Shown: piece after piece, positions 1 through 5,200 of the stretch | Numbering within the stretch: the first letter of the stretch is position 1 | Layout of the letters: the number at the start of each line of letters is the position of its first letter | DNA from: Prevotellaceae bacterium | Lineage (GTDB): Bacteria; Bacteroidota; Bacteroidia; Bacteroidales; UBA932 | Length of the DNA: 5,200 bases | Direction of reading: 5' to 3' | Assembly (NCBI GenBank): GCA_031258915.1 | Contig: JAIRMD010000007.1 | Span: 1 to 5,200, forward strand | Program-made: the position numbers and the translations under genes | The notes under the pieces: model-generated | What the model was told of the DNA's origin: nothing | The model's input: the letters and a program-made list of their open reading frames with translations, nothing else | Database searches by the model: none

Positions 1-660
1 GGCAAGAAAATGGGCGCAAACGCCGTGTTCGTTACCAGCGCTACGCCTACGGGCAGCAACCTGTACATCTCCTTTAAGCTGATAGACGTGCAAACGGCGC
101 GGATAGAGATGCAAAAAACGGGCAAAACCACCCGGGGCGAGAATGATATAGACATTGTAGTGCGGCAGGTGGTGAGCGAAATGCTGGGAGCCTCTTCCGC
201 CAAAGCTGCGCAGCCTGCGCGCACATCTTCCGCCACCCCGCGCTCAACTCCAAGCGGCGAGCTCCTTGCCGACGGCATGAAAGTTTTCTCCAAAGGGCGC
301 CTGCTGAGCAGAAGCGAGGTGCAAAACCTGATGGCGAACACCGACGCGCTGAGGCTGTACAACAAGGGAGTGTCAAGGAGAATGGTCGGGAATGTGCTGC
401 TCTGGTCGGGAGTTGGCGTTGCCATACTCGGCATCGCCGCGACGACTGAGGAAGAAGAAGAAGGAGCCGGCCCAATGATATTTGTAATAGGCTGTGCGTC
501 TATTGGAGCAGGGGTTACCTTCAGAATTTTAGGAAAAAATCCGGTGAGAAAAGCGGTAGAATCCTACAACAGCCAGCTGTACTCCTCCTCCGGAAGCTGC
601 ACGCCCGAGCTGCGCTTTGGCTTTACCGGACATGGCGTAGGCTTAGTGTACAGGTTTTAA
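1..660 (+). CDS. CsgG/LpoB-like domain protein with two C-terminal membrane segments (5' partial)
   Basis: The frame is open from base 1 (Gly-Lys-Lys before the first Met at 10), and that Met lies inside a conserved-looking fold, so the true start is upstream; 219 residues are visible. Residues about 1-63 read like the end of a CsgG/LpoB/TolB-type lipoprotein domain: a GANAVFV strand, then a YISFKLIDVQTARIE strand pair, then an amphipathic helix ending in VVSEMLG. An Ala/Ser/Thr/Pro linker (about 64-86) follows. Next comes a segment with KVFSKGRLLSRSEVQNLM and ALRLYNKG, which resembles a recurrent Bacteroidetes envelope-protein segment. Two hydrophobic helices (about 128-146 and 158-174) are separated by a short loop containing five Glu. 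The tail ends with FGFTGHGVGLVYRF and a terminal Phe, common in envelope-associated proteins of this phylum. A role in the cell envelope is inferred from these parts. The exact function is unknown, and the family call is from pattern memory, not a search. Confidence 0.6.
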   Translation, partial: GKKMGANAVFVTSATPTGSNLYISFKLIDVQTARIEMQKTGKTTRGENDIDIVVRQVVSEMLGASSAKAAQPARTSSATPRSTPSGELLADGMKVFSKGRLLSRSEVQNLMANTDALRLYNKGVSRRMVGNVLLWSGVGVAILGIAATTEEEEEGAGPMIFVIGCASIGAGVTFRILGKNPVRKAVESYNSQLYSSSGSCTPELRFGFTGHGVGLVYRF

Positions 661-680
661 GGCGTGCAGGCTATAAGTAG

Positions 681-755
681 CGCAACTCTCGCGAGCGTAT
701 TTCGCTCTTACACTCCGTGGGGCCGTAAGAGCGAAATACGCTTGCGAAAGCTGCG
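681..755. repeat. Long imperfect inverted repeat (31-bp arms, 13-nt loop)
   Basis: The arms 681-711 and 725-755 pair at 28 of 31 positions. The inner 18 pairs are perfect (694-711 with 725-742; core GCGTATTTCGCTCTTAC). The three mismatched positions are 693/743 (a G.U pair in RNA), 688/748 and 685/751. The 13-nt loop is 712-724. It starts 20 bp past the stop of the upstream plus-strand gene, between convergent genes, so it could act as a bidirectional transcription barrier or mRNA-end stabiliser. Neither side has the T-tract of a classical intrinsic terminator. The length and near-perfection of the arms also suit a dispersed palindromic repeat (REP/MITE-like). Confidence 0.85.
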
Positions 756-781
756 TAATGAATAATGGCGCAATGCGCGGT

Positions 782-803
782 GAGGCGCACCGCCGTGCGT
801 CTC
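782..803. repeat. Small GC-rich hairpin
   Basis: Arms GAGGCGCAC (782-790) and GTGCGTCTC (795-803) pair at 8 of 9 positions plus one G.T, around a 4-nt loop CGCC. It lies 26 bp beyond the large inverted repeat. A further short palindrome, GCGCA-A-TGCGC (768-778), sits between them. This is a cluster of dyads in non-coding DNA with no T-tract, so it is probably part of the same repeat region rather than an independent terminator. Confidence 0.6.
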
Positions 804-932
804 GAAGGGTTAGATGAGCGCCACGCCTATACATTTTTTGAAATCAAAAGTTCCTTAAACGCCGGCAGCACAAGCGTAACAAAATCAAGCCGTATGAAGT
901 TTAAATTCGCCTGTAATTTTTTAGTAAATCAT

Positions 933-1532
933 CTATAGCAGGCCTTGGGTCTTCAACGCTTCGCGCACCTGCTCCGCCGAAGTAAACAGAATGGTTGTGA
1001 TGCCCAGCTCTTTTGCCGTGTCAAGGTTTTCCTGCCGATCGTCAATGAATACGCACTGCTCGGGCAGCAGGTTGTAGCGCTTCAAAAGGATGGCGTAAAT
1101 TTTGGGGTTGGGCTTGCAAACCTTCTCCTCGCCCGAGAGCACAATGCCATCGAACGAGTTGAAGAAGGGATGCGCCTCGCGGGCTGTGGGAAAAGTTTCT
1201 GCCGACCAGTTGCTCAGCCCGTAGGTGGCATATCCGGCGCTTTGCAGGTGAGCAAGCAGGGCGATGCTCTCCTTGTTTTCTTCGCCCAGCCCGTTGCGCC
1301 AGTGGGCATGAAAAGCCGCAATGTACTTGCTGTGCTGTGGGTATTTTTTCTTCAGGTTTCGCTCGTTGTCGGCAAACGATATGCCGCTGTCTAAGTTGTT
1401 ATTCCACTCCTCCTTCCATACGCTGCGCATGAAGCTTTCCAGCTCCTCCGCCGGGACAATCTTTTGAAATATTCTACGGGGATTCCAATCAATGAGTACG
1501 TTCCCAAAATCAAAAATAATATTTTCGAACAT
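933..1532 (-). CDS. HAD-superfamily phosphatase (subfamily IA, YihX-like)
   Basis: A 199-residue hydrolase starting at the ATG at 1532. Motif I is FDFGNVL with nucleophile Asp8; the residue two positions on is Gly, not Asp, as is common in HAD-IA variant-3 enzymes such as YihX. Motif II is LSNW (Ser107), motif III is KPNP (Lys140), and motif IV is the acidic pair Asp164-Asp165 in FIDDRQEN. A helical cap domain of about 80 residues follows motif I. The family hydrolyses small phosphorylated metabolites (YihX acts on glucose-1-phosphate), but the substrate here cannot be told. A GTG at 1553 in the same frame abuts the sdhA stop. I prefer the ATG because family members begin just before motif I, and because the A9 run (1537-1545) then forms the A-rich leader typical of Bacteroidetes. 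It is probably co-transcribed with sdhA, 21 bp upstream, and occupies the position where sdhB would be expected. Confidence 0.9.
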   Translation of the reverse strand: MFENIIFDFGNVLIDWNPRRIFQKIVPAEELESFMRSVWKEEWNNNLDSGISFADNERNLKKKYPQHSKYIAAFHAHWRNGLGEENKESIALLAHLQSAGYATYGLSNWSAETFPTAREAHPFFNSFDGIVLSGEEKVCKPNPKIYAILLKRYNLLPEQCVFIDDRQENLDTAKELGITTILFTSAEQVREALKTQGLL

Positions 1533-1553
1533 GTAATTTTTTTTTCTGACCAC

Positions 1554-3500
1554 CTAATCCTTGTAGTTTCTCGTTGCGACTTTTATAAATTCGTAGTTGA
1601 GCGGCTCCTTGTGCAGCACAGGCTCCTTATCGCGTCCCGCATACTCCCACGCCGAGACGTACATGTAGCTGGCATCGTCGCGCTTGGCTTCGCCCTCTTC
1701 GGTTTGCATTTCCTCGCGCAGGTGCCCGCCGCACGATTCCTTGCGGTTGAGGGCATCGCGCGCCATGAGCTCGCCAATCTCCAAAAAGTCGGCCACGCGC
1801 AGCGCCTTCTCCAGCTCCTGGTTGAACTCCTCGCCGGTGTTGGGGACAAACACGTTGTGCCAAAACTCATCGCGAGTAGCCTTGATTTCCTTAATCGCTT
1901 TTTGCAGCCCTGCTTCGTTGCGCGCCATGCCCACCTCGTCCCACATGATTTTGCCCAGCTTCTTGTGGAAGTAGTCCACCGGCTGTGCGCCCTTAATGTT
2001 GAGCAGGGCGGCGATTTTGTCCTTCACCTTTTGCTCTGCCGCATCGAAGGCCGGGTCGTTGGTGTCCACCTTTTTCTCCTGAATTTTTCCGGCGAGGTAG
2101 TCGCCAATGGTGTAGGGCAGCACGAAGTAGCCGTCTGCCAGCCCCTGCATGAGCGCCGAGGCGCCGAGGCGGTTTCCGCCGTGGTCGCTAAAGTTGGCCT
2201 CGCCAACGGCGTACAGGCCGGGCACGGTGGTCATCAGGTTGTAGTCCACCCACAGGCCGCCCATGGTGTAGTGGATGGCCGGGTAAATCATCATCGGCTC
2301 GCTGTAGGGGTTTACGTCGGTAATTTTTTCGTACATCTGGAAGAGGTTGCCGTAGCGCTCCTCTATCACCTTTTGCCCCAGCCGCCGGATGGCGGTGGAG
2401 AAGTCGAGGAAAACGGCCAGCCCCGTTTCGTTTACGCCAAAGCCCGCGTCGCAGCGCTCCTTGGCGGCGCGTGAAGCCACGTCGCGCGGCACGAGGTTGC
2501 CAAACGCCGGGTAGCGGCGCTCAAGGTAGTAGTCGCGGTCTTCCTCCGCTATCTGCGAAGCCTGAATTTCCTTGCGGCGCAGCTTCTCTACATCCTCCTT
2601 CTTTTTGGGCACCCAAATGCGGCCGTCGTTGCGCAGCGACTCGCTCATGAGCGTAAGCTTGGACTGCTGCTCGCCGTGCACCGGAATGCAGGTGGGGTGA
2701 ATTTGCGCAAAGCAGGGGTTGCCGAAAAACGCGCCCCGCTTGTAGGCCTGCCATGCCGCCGAGCCGTTGCTGTTCATGGCGTTGGTGGAGAGGAAAAATA
2801 CGTTTCCGTAGCCGCCCGAGGCAATCACGACGGCGTGCGCCCCGTGCCGCTCAATTTCGCCCGTTATCAGGTTGCGGGCAATGATACCCTTTGCCTCGCC
2901 GTTGATCAGCACGATGTCGAGCATTTCGTGGCGGGGGAACGATTGGACGGTTCCCTTGGCAACTTGTCGGTTTAGCGCGGCGTAGGCGCCCAGCAGCAGC
3001 TGCTGCCCGGTTTGCCCGCGGGCGTAGAACGTGCGGCTCACCTGTGCGCCGCCAAACGAGCGGTTGTCGAGCAGCCCGCCGTAGTCGCGGGCAAAGGGCA
3101 CGCCCTGCGCCACGCACTGGTCGATGATGAGGTTGCTCACCTCCGCCAGCCGGTACACGTTGGCTTCGCGGGCGCGGTAGTCGCCGCCCTTGATGGTATC
3201 GTAGAAGAGGCGGTAGGTAGAATCGTTGTCGTTTTGGTAGTTTTTGGCAGCGTTGATGCCTCCCTGCGCGGCGATGGAGTGCGCGCGGCGCGGCGAGTCG
3301 CTGATGCAAAAAACCTTGACGCTGTAGCCCAGCTCTCCCAGCGCGGCGGCGGCAGAGGCACCGCCAAGGCCGCTGCCTATGACAACGATGTCAAGCTTGC
3401 GCTTGTTGGCAGGGCTAACCACGCGAATGTTCGCTTTGTGCCGCGTCCACTTCTCTGCAAGCGGACCTTCGGGGGCTTTGGAAATTAACTTCTCAGACAT
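1554..3500 (-). CDS. sdhA: Succinate dehydrogenase/fumarate reductase flavoprotein subunit
   Basis: A full-length 648-residue FAD subunit of complex II, which interconverts succinate and fumarate on the cytoplasmic side of the membrane. The dinucleotide-binding loop is GSGLGG (42-47). His74 in RRAHSIAAQGG is the expected site of covalent FAD attachment. Counterparts of the dicarboxylate-binding and catalytic residues are His268 (HPT), Glu287 (SES), Arg339 (VPRD, the proton-delivery arginine), His410 (IHYTMGG) and Arg444 (GGNRLGAS). The second FAD segment, VGEANFSDHGGNRLGASAL, spans 432-450. The C-terminal helical domain ends with NRKESCGGHLREEM and a long tail typical of the Bacteroidetes form. 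No frameshift or missing key residue is seen. It lies 57 bp downstream of sdhC in one likely operon. Whether the complex runs mainly as fumarate reductase or succinate dehydrogenase cannot be read from the sequence; frdA is an equally valid name. The iron-sulfur partner SdhB is not encoded next to it. Confidence 0.97.
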   Translation of the reverse strand: MSEKLISKAPEGPLAEKWTRHKANIRVVSPANKRKLDIVVIGSGLGGASAAAALGELGYSVKVFCISDSPRRAHSIAAQGGINAAKNYQNDNDSTYRLFYDTIKGGDYRAREANVYRLAEVSNLIIDQCVAQGVPFARDYGGLLDNRSFGGAQVSRTFYARGQTGQQLLLGAYAALNRQVAKGTVQSFPRHEMLDIVLINGEAKGIIARNLITGEIERHGAHAVVIASGGYGNVFFLSTNAMNSNGSAAWQAYKRGAFFGNPCFAQIHPTCIPVHGEQQSKLTLMSESLRNDGRIWVPKKKEDVEKLRRKEIQASQIAEEDRDYYLERRYPAFGNLVPRDVASRAAKERCDAGFGVNETGLAVFLDFSTAIRRLGQKVIEERYGNLFQMYEKITDVNPYSEPMMIYPAIHYTMGGLWVDYNLMTTVPGLYAVGEANFSDHGGNRLGASALMQGLADGYFVLPYTIGDYLAGKIQEKKVDTNDPAFDAAEQKVKDKIAALLNIKGAQPVDYFHKKLGKIMWDEVGMARNEAGLQKAIKEIKATRDEFWHNVFVPNTGEEFNQELEKALRVADFLEIGELMARDALNRKESCGGHLREEMQTEEGEAKRDDASYMYVSAWEYAGRDKEPVLHKEPLNYEFIKVATRNYKD

Positions 3501-3512
3501 ATAAATTCAAAA

Positions 3513-3533
3513 ATTTCAGATTTCAGATTTCAG
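3513..3533. repeat. Heptanucleotide tandem repeat in the sdhC-sdhA spacer
   Basis: Three exact tandem copies of ATTTCAG (CTGAAAT on the coding strand) at 3513-3519, 3520-3526 and 3527-3533, followed by a degenerate ATTTT. The array is in the 57-bp spacer of the operon, ending 12 bp before the sdhA start codon. Copy number changes by slippage would alter the leader length in front of sdhA without touching either reading frame. Confidence 0.8.
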
Positions 3534-3557
3534 ATTTTAATCGCCAAATATCACCGT

Positions 3558-4220
3558 TCAGGCAATTAGATTTTTGGCGCAAAAGAAGAGCGCAATGAAC
3601 GAAAACCCAAGGGATATAACCGTTGCAAATACGTACGCGGCGATTTGCAGGCGCGGAATCCAGCGCTGGTTGCTGATGCCTATGGTTTGCAGCGCACTCC
3701 AAAAGCCGTGGCAGAGGTGAAACCACAGCGCCCACACCCACACCACGTACACGGCTGCCCACAAAGGGTTGGAGAGCGTTGTCGTAACCTCCAAGTACGG
3801 ATTTTCCGTAGCTACGCCCCCGATGAAGTGTTGCAGCTGCATCTTAGCCCAAAAGTGGCTCAGGTGAACTGCCAAAAAGCCGAGCACGATAAGCCCCAGC
3901 ACAAACATGTTGCGCGAAGCCCAGCTCGACGCTTTGGTGCTGCTGCCCACGGCGTACTTTACGGGGCGAGCCTTGCGGTTGCTCCACGTGAGGTAGAGCG
4001 CAAAAATGATGTGGACCACAAAGCCCAGCGCAAGCACCGGTACCATTATCTGAATAAAGATGTTGGTATCCATAAAGTGGCAGGCTGCGTTGTACGCTTC
4101 CTCCGATACTACCGCCGCAAAGTTAATGCTCAGGTGCAGGAGGAGGAACACCATGAGAAAGAATCCGCTAAGGCTCATTATGAGCTTCTTGCCGATGGAG
4201 GACGAAAAAATATTTGCCAT
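3558..4220 (-). CDS. sdhC: Succinate dehydrogenase/fumarate reductase cytochrome b subunit (diheme, five helices)
   Basis: A 220-residue membrane anchor of type-B complex II, which carries electrons between the quinone pool and the iron-sulfur subunit. Five hydrophobic helices are visible at about 11-36, 54-78, 103-125, 152-178 and 190-215, matching the single-polypeptide Bacillus/Wolinella/Bacteroidetes architecture. Histidines placed within the helices as expected for the two b hemes are His29 (LLLHLS), His70 (FVVHII), His119 or His122 (AVHLSH) and His168 or His171 (FHLCHG); which of each pair is the ligand is inferred. The start MANIFSSSIGKKLIMSLSG is the usual family N-terminus. It is the first gene of the operon, with a well-matched promoter about 70 bp upstream, and precedes sdhA by 57 bp. 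Menaquinone as electron carrier is inferred from the phylum and enzyme type. frdC is an alternative name. Confidence 0.95.
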   Translation of the reverse strand: MANIFSSSIGKKLIMSLSGFFLMVFLLLHLSINFAAVVSEEAYNAACHFMDTNIFIQIMVPVLALGFVVHIIFALYLTWSNRKARPVKYAVGSSTKASSWASRNMFVLGLIVLGFLAVHLSHFWAKMQLQHFIGGVATENPYLEVTTTLSNPLWAAVYVVWVWALWFHLCHGFWSALQTIGISNQRWIPRLQIAAYVFATVISLGFSFIALFFCAKNLIA

Positions 4221-4242
4221 AAAGCTAAGGGTTGAAAAAGGG

Positions 4243-4256
4243 TAATTTGCAAATTA
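4243..4256. promoter_or_regulatory. Perfect 14-bp palindrome in the sdhC leader (candidate operator)
   Basis: TAATTTGCAAATTA is a perfect dyad with no spacer, lying 23 bp upstream of the sdhC ATG and about 30-40 bp downstream of the predicted transcription start. A dyad with no loop suits a dimeric DNA-binding protein rather than an RNA hairpin. No specific regulator can be assigned. A/T-rich palindromes of this length also arise by chance in leaders of this composition. Confidence 0.35.
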
Positions 4257-4289
4257 AATGTGCTTACTCATGTTATGCTCATAGAACTG

Positions 4290-4320
4290 CAAAGGTATAA
4301 CATTTATACAAGTTACCAAA
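4290..4320 (-). promoter_or_regulatory. Bacteroidetes-type promoter for the sdhC-sdhA operon
   Basis: On the minus strand, TTTG (4320-4317) is followed by exactly 19 bp and then TACCTTTG (4297-4290), a full match to the Bacteroidetes -33/-7 consensus (TTTG, about 19-21 bp, TAnnTTTG). Transcription would start near 4283-4286, giving a leader of about 65 nt before sdhC. A direct repeat of ATGAG on the transcribed strand (4282-4278 and 4271-4267, 11 bp apart) lies at the predicted start. It may be incidental. Confidence 0.75.
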
Positions 4321-4424
4321 GGAGATTGTCATTTTAGCATAAAAAAAGGAGCATTTTCTCCCATATTCTACTGATATGCAAGCTATAAACGGCTATCGCT
4401 TATCCCGAACTCAGGCAAAAAAGA

Positions 4425-4454
4425 TTGTACTTCGCAAAAAAATCAGTATCTTCG
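4425..4454 (+). promoter_or_regulatory. Bacteroidetes-type promoter for the AAA-ATPase-like gene
   Basis: TTG (4425-4427), exactly 19 bp, then TATCTTCG (4447-4454), which matches TAnnTTTG at all but one fixed position. A run of 12 A (4456-4467) follows at once, its last A being the first base of the ATG. The start of transcription should therefore fall inside the A-run, giving a leader of only about 5-9 nt. Confidence 0.6.
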
Positions 4455-4462
4455 TAAAAAAA
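4430..4462. repeat. Direct repeat CTTCGYAAAAAAA overlapping the promoter
   Basis: CTTCGCAAAAAAA (4430-4442) and CTTCGTAAAAAAA (4450-4462) match at 12 of 13 bases and start exactly 20 bp apart. The second copy overlaps the -7 element and the A-tract; the first lies in the spacer. This could be a tandem operator, a phased pair of A-tracts, or a chance result of promoter composition. Confidence 0.5.
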
Positions 4463-4466
4463 AAAA

Positions 4467-5200
4467 ATGGATGTGGAAAAGCGACTTAAAAGATTGCCGA
4501 CAGGAACGCAGACATTTGAAATAGTGCGTGAAATGGATTGCGTTTATGTAGATAAAACAAAATATCTTGTAAACATCATCGAAAATGGGCGAATTTACTT
4601 CTTTGCCCGCCCGCGCAGGTTTGGGAAATCGCTGACGCTCACCACGCTTGAGGCCATGTTTTTGGGCAAAAAAGAGCTCTTCAAAGGCTTGTACGCCGAG
4701 GCGTGGATGAGCCGCCCCGACTTTGTGAAGTACCCGGTCGTTCGGCTGAGCCTGAACAAGGTAACCACAAAGCAGGGGCTTGACATGCTAAACGCATCGC
4801 TCACGAAGCACGTAAGGGACACGGCCTCGCTGCTGGATGTCGCTGTGTCGGAAAGCCTGTCGGCCGGCGATTTGTTCGACGATTTAATCATCAACCTTTA
4901 CAAAAAGCACAGCAAAAAAGTGGTCGTTTTGATTGATGAGTACGATAAGCCGTACATCGACTACGTTGACGATCCGGTGGAAGCGGAAAAGGTGCGCGAT
5001 ATGCTGGCTAACCTGTACGTTCGCATAAAAGGCAACGACGAATACCTCCGCTTCGTGCTGCTGACCGGCATTTCAAAGTTCGCAAAGCTCGGCGTATTTT
5101 CGAAGCTCAACAACCTGACCGACATTTCCCTGAACGACGAGTATGCCGCCCTGTGCGGCGTTACGCGCGACGAGCTGCTGCAAAATTTCCCCGACCACCT
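4467..5200 (+). CDS. AAA-ATPase-like protein of the PF09820 / PD-(D/E)XK nuclease family (3' partial)
   Basis: The frame is open from the ATG at 4467 to the window edge: 244 complete codons, no stop. Residues 9-17 (RLPTGTQTF) and 26-31 (VYVDKT) are the characteristic N-terminal family motifs, so the ATG at 4467 is the right start rather than Met23. The phosphate-binding loop is ARPRRFGKS (47-55), the variant Walker A of this family, which lacks the usual first Gly. Walker B is VVVLIDEYDKP (152-162). A later conserved block is LLTGISKFAKLGVFS (198-212), then NNLTDISL (215-222) and YAALCGVTRDEL (226-237). Full-length members are about 500-600 residues and usually end in a PDDEXK_9 nuclease-like domain, which would lie beyond the window. 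The biological role of the family is not established, and copies are often numerous in Bacteroidetes genomes. The gene is divergent from sdhC and has its own promoter. The family call is from motif recognition. Confidence 0.92.
   Translation, partial: MDVEKRLKRLPTGTQTFEIVREMDCVYVDKTKYLVNIIENGRIYFFARPRRFGKSLTLTTLEAMFLGKKELFKGLYAEAWMSRPDFVKYPVVRLSLNKVTTKQGLDMLNASLTKHVRDTASLLDVAVSESLSAGDLFDDLIINLYKKHSKKVVVLIDEYDKPYIDYVDDPVEAEKVRDMLANLYVRIKGNDEYLRFVLLTGISKFAKLGVFSKLNNLTDISLNDEYAALCGVTRDELLQNFPDH

Larger units (their letters stand above)
660..828. other. Possible composite palindromic repeat unit in the convergent intergenic region
   Basis: Three dyads lie within 170 bp, and the outer edges carry AGGCGTG (660-666) and its complement CACGCCT (822-828), which could be short terminal inverted repeats. 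No transposase, no credible reading frame and no clear target-site duplication are visible. The rest of the intergenic region (829-932) is A/T-richer and holds only a short open minus-strand frame without a start codon. That the dyads form one mobile unit is inference; seven matching bases can arise by chance. Confidence 0.25.

Noticed and set aside
74..475. 133-codon minus-strand open frame opposite the CsgG/LpoB-like gene
   Set aside because: It is Arg/Cys/Ser-rich with no motif. The plus-strand frame has coherent domains, membrane segments and a sensible end, so this is a shadow.
643..834. 63-codon minus-strand open frame in the convergent intergenic region
   Set aside because: It runs through the inverted repeat and both small dyads and has an Arg/Ala/Ser-rich composition. 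It is best explained as a by-product of palindromic non-coding DNA.
1533..1553. GTG start for the HAD gene directly abutting the sdhA stop
   Set aside because: It would add seven residues (MVRKKNY) ahead of the normal family N-terminus and put an A9 homopolymer inside the coding region. The ATG at 1532 is the better start.
1464..2474. 336-codon plus-strand open frame opposite sdhA and the HAD gene
   Set aside because: It is antisense to two confidently assigned genes, with a composition typical of a reverse-strand shadow of GC-rich codons (many Val/His/Leu/Ala) and no recognisable domain. The same applies to the plus-strand frames at 945-1394, 2676-2975, 3012-3488 and 3645-4235.
4341..4362. 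Minus-strand terminator-like signal: GGAG/CTCC stem followed by seven T
   Set aside because: The stem is only 4 bp (5 with a G.T) around a 6-nt loop, and no upstream gene on that strand within the window would need it. It could insulate the sdhC promoter from antisense read-through, but the evidence is too weak to annotate.
1..5200. CRISPR array, tRNA/rRNA genes or an intact insertion sequence
   Set aside because: No regularly spaced repeats of CRISPR length, no tRNA-like cloverleaf with conserved TTCRA arm, no rRNA stretch and no transposase motifs were found on reading both strands.

Overview
The window looks like a chromosomal segment of a Bacteroidota bacterium, most likely Bacteroidales. 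Three observations point this way. The minus strand carries a Bacteroidetes-type succinate dehydrogenase/fumarate reductase flavoprotein and a single-polypeptide five-helix cytochrome b subunit. Two promoters fit the Bacteroidetes sigma factor pattern (TTG, 19 bp, TAnnTTTG) rather than the E. coli -35/-10 pattern. Gene leaders are A-rich and lack clear Shine-Dalgarno sequences.

Layout: (1) 1-660, plus strand: the 3' part of a gene with a CsgG/LpoB-like domain, a low-complexity linker and two C-terminal membrane segments. (2) 661-932: a convergent intergenic region holding a long 31-bp-arm inverted repeat (681-755), a second small hairpin (782-803) and possibly the edges of a palindromic repeat unit. 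(3) 933-4220, minus strand: a likely operon in the order sdhC, sdhA, HAD-family phosphatase. (4) 4221-4466: a divergent intergenic region with a promoter facing each way. (5) 4467 to the window end, plus strand: the 5' part of a large AAA-ATPase-like gene (PF09820 type, the family usually followed by a PD-(D/E)XK nuclease domain). It is open to the edge of the window.

How the genes work together: SdhC (diheme membrane anchor) and SdhA (FAD subunit) are two of the three subunits of a menaquinone-linked complex II. In Bacteroidetes the iron-sulfur subunit gene sdhB normally follows sdhA. Here it is absent from that position and a HAD hydrolase abuts the sdhA stop codon instead. This is the main oddity of an otherwise conventional core-metabolism region. 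The AAA-ATPase-like gene belongs to a family often present in many copies in Bacteroidetes and of unresolved function. Its promoter would give an almost leaderless transcript beginning in a 12-A tract. I see no CRISPR array, RNA gene or intact insertion sequence, and no clearly new multi-gene system. The most unusual signals are regulatory or repeat-like.
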